Shown in pieces: positions 62,535 to 64,000 of a stretch of DNA of 64,000 bases. Source of the DNA: Rheinheimera sp. UJ63 (GTDB lineage Bacteria > Pseudomonadota > Gammaproteobacteria > Enterobacterales > Alteromonadaceae); assembly GCF_021568285.1 (NCBI RefSeq), contig NZ_JAKGTQ010000002.1, positions 310,001 to 374,000 on the forward strand, read 5' to 3'. Every line of letters starts with the position of its first letter. Positions within the stretch are counted from its first letter, which is position 1. Both the position numbers and the translations under genes were made by a program. Below the pieces are notes generated by a model, which worked only from the letters and a program-made list of their open reading frames with translations, ran no database searches and was not told the DNA's origin.

Positions 62535-64000
62535 TTGTTTTTTAATCAGTTAAAGCAATATATCCGCTATCTTATCGCCACCTCTGGCCGCCAGCTTGTT
62601 GTGGGTTTTTGTTTATTATTAATCGCGGCTATTACCGAAGGGTTAGGCCTGTTTATGTTGCTGCCATTACTGGGGGCACTTACCGGCGATAGTTCGGTCA
62701 CGGCGCAACTGCCTGCTGTTTTTCAAACCTTGCCACAATTAGTTGAGCCGGCAATATTATTACTGTTGTTTTTCTTGTTGTTGTGTTTTCGTGCTGGCAT
62801 CATTTTTGTGCGTGAAAACTATATGGCTCTGATTCGCCTGCATTCCTCAGATCAGTTACGGGCGACTTTGTTTAACGCCATGCTGCACTCGCGTTGGCAA
62901 TACAGTTCGCAGGTGGCGCATGAACAGATTATTGAGCAGTTAACAACTGGTATGCAACGAGTCGGCATGGCGACCTTTTATGTGCTTAAAATTGCTACAT
63001 CAGCCATCTTAATTATCACCTACCTTTTTGTCGCACTTAAGCTTGCCCCCATGGCTGTGCTGCTAGCGTTGCTGCTGGGTGGCGGGACTTTATTTTTTTT
63101 GCGGGGTATTAACCATAATGCTTTGAACTTAGGTGAAAGCCTTACTCAGACGCAGCGGCAGCTGTATAACCGAGTATTATTTTATTTAAATGGCTTAAAA
63201 ACCATAAAAACCTTTCAGCAAGAGTCGGTGCAAGCGAGCACTTTTGCACAGCAACAACTTCTGTTGCGAGATAACCAGCTTAATTATCAGCGAAAGAGTG
63301 GCCGTAATCAGTTTTTGTTTAGCATCATTACTGCGGCTGTGGTGTGCATTATGGCTTATGGCGGGTTATTTTGGCTAACGTTGCCACTAGCGACGTTAAC
63401 GTTATTGGTGGTGATTTTTATCCGCTTAATGCCACTGTTGCTAGACATGCAAAACAGCTTGCAGCGGTTATTGCATACATTGCCGGCATTTACGGATATT
63501 CATCAAAGCCTTATGCTATTCCAACGCCATGCGGAAAGTGGTAACGCAACGGTTAATTTAGCTGCGCCTCAAGTTGAAATTGCGCTGCGAGATGCCTGTT
63601 ACAGGTATCCCTCTGGCCGTGGCGTTAGTCATGTATCACTGTATTTACCTGTAGGTGAAATTACCTTATTACAAGGGCCGTCGGGTAGTGGTAAAACGAC
63701 TATAGCGGACATTCTTAGTGGTTTAGTTAATGTACAACAAGGGCAGCTATGTCTTGATGGTAAGGCGTTAGACGACTTAGCATTGTTGGCGTGGCGGCAG
63801 CAAGTGATCTATATCACGCAAGAGCCTTTTTTATTTGATGCAACCATTAGGGACAACATTGTCTGGGGGTCGGCTTTTGCTGGCCAACACGATACAGACG
63901 AACAGCTAAGAGATATATGCGAGCAAGCGGCGGCCACTTTTATTTTTAGTTTGCCAGAAGGGCTTGATACGACAGTAGGTGAGCGGGGCATTGCGCTATC
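62535..64000 (+). CDS. ABC transporter, membrane-ATPase fusion, cut by window edge
   Basis: The frame is open from TTG 62535 (AGGAA 9 bp upstream) to the end of the window, 488 codons. It has about five or six helices in the first 300 residues (LVVGFCLLLIAAITEGLGLF onward), then the ATPase domain with Walker A GPSGSGKTT near residue 381 and the Q-loop YITQEPFLF. It stops at GERGIAL, just where the LSGGQ signature should begin. It resembles peptide or lipid exporters of the MsbA/lasso D type. Being next to a B2 gene, peptide export is a reasonable inference. Confidence 0.9.
   Translation, partial: MFFNQLKQYIRYLIATSGRQLVVGFCLLLIAAITEGLGLFMLLPLLGALTGDSSVTAQLPAVFQTLPQLVEPAILLLLFFLLLCFRAGIIFVRENYMALIRLHSSDQLRATLFNAMLHSRWQYSSQVAHEQIIEQLTTGMQRVGMATFYVLKIATSAILIITYLFVALKLAPMAVLLALLLGGGTLFFLRGINHNALNLGESLTQTQRQLYNRVLFYLNGLKTIKTFQQESVQASTFAQQQLLLRDNQLNYQRKSGRNQFLFSIITAAVVCIMAYGGLFWLTLPLATLTLLVVIFIRLMPLLLDMQNSLQRLLHTLPAFTDIHQSLMLFQRHAESGNATVNLAAPQVEIALRDACYRYPSGRGVSHVSLYLPVGEITLLQGPSGSGKTTIADILSGLVNVQQGQLCLDGKALDDLALLAWRQQVIYITQEPFLFDATIRDNIVWGSAFAGQHDTDEQLRDICEQAAATFIFSLPEGLDTTVGERGIAL

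Noticed and set aside
1..64000. tRNA, rRNA, prophage or complete insertion sequence
   Set aside because: No cloverleaf-like stretch, rRNA segment, phage structural gene or intact IS with ends was seen on reading; the only transposase is the RAYT.

Overview
The window looks like chromosomal DNA of a Gammaproteobacterium of the Alteromonadales/Chromatiaceae type (Rheinheimera, Arsukibacterium or Alishewanella-like). This is inferred from gene content and order (trp leader / rnm-yciO-scpAB-rluB, ccmABCDEFGHI-mlaA, cysDN, an RfaH-type O-antigen locus) and from protein similarity I recognise by eye. No database search was run. The host is Gram-negative: it has Ccm, MlaA, Wzi, an SLBB exporter and Wzz/Wzx/Wzy.

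Layout. 1-5.4 kb: 5' part of trpE on the minus strand with its own leader peptide (three Trp codons) and attenuator, a DUF6435 gene, then a tight plus-strand block rnm-yciO-scpA-scpB-rluB. 5.4-15.1 kb: assorted single genes (SDR oxidoreductase, DUF2306-like membrane protein, a NarL-type two-component pair, galE with a YciI-like gene, an NSS sodium symporter, a large FliK-like protein). 15.3-23.2 kb: a complete cytochrome c maturation operon ccmABCDEFGHI followed by mlaA. 23.3-28.7 kb: wecB copy 1, then cysD-cysN and an SLC13 permease. 28.7-29.7 kb: the largest repeat array and a REP-associated tyrosine transposase (RAYT). 29.8-36.8 kb: manC, wecC copy 1, rmlB copy 1, rmlC, rmlD, wzi. 36.9-60.7 kb: an RfaH-controlled surface polysaccharide operon. 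It runs rfaH, promoter with ops element, a long SLBB exporter, wzz, wecB2-wecC2-rmlB2-rmlA, a WecF-like transferase, an acetyltransferase, wecE, wzx, wzy, two GT4 glycosyltransferases, fnlABC-wbuB, an SDR reductase and a PglC/WreU-type initiating sugar transferase. The predicted sugars are ManNAcA, Fuc4NAc and L-FucNAc, plus a 6-deoxy-HexNAc as first sugar. 60.8 kb to the edge: nucleotidyltransferase, lasso-type B2 transglutaminase-like protein and an ABC transporter cut by the window end, possibly the start of a RiPP or related locus.

The most unusual material lies between the genes. A 22-bp tandem repeat family (alternating CGGTACT-type and GAGACA-type units) occurs at eight sites from 6.5 to 35.3 kb. 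It includes a 56-bp inverted-pair (REPIN-like) form seen twice with identical 30-nt spacing, and copies read as protein inside ccmH and at the end of rmlD. The only transposase in the window is a RAYT directly beside the largest array, so this looks like a REPIN/RAYT system built on an unusual 22-bp unit. A second, unrelated array of nine short triloop hairpins with covarying stems and conserved 8-nt spacers lies between the SLBB exporter and wzz. The 22-bp family is absent from about 35.4 kb to the end, which together with the AT-rich stretch at 46-54.6 kb fits a more recently exchanged O-antigen region.
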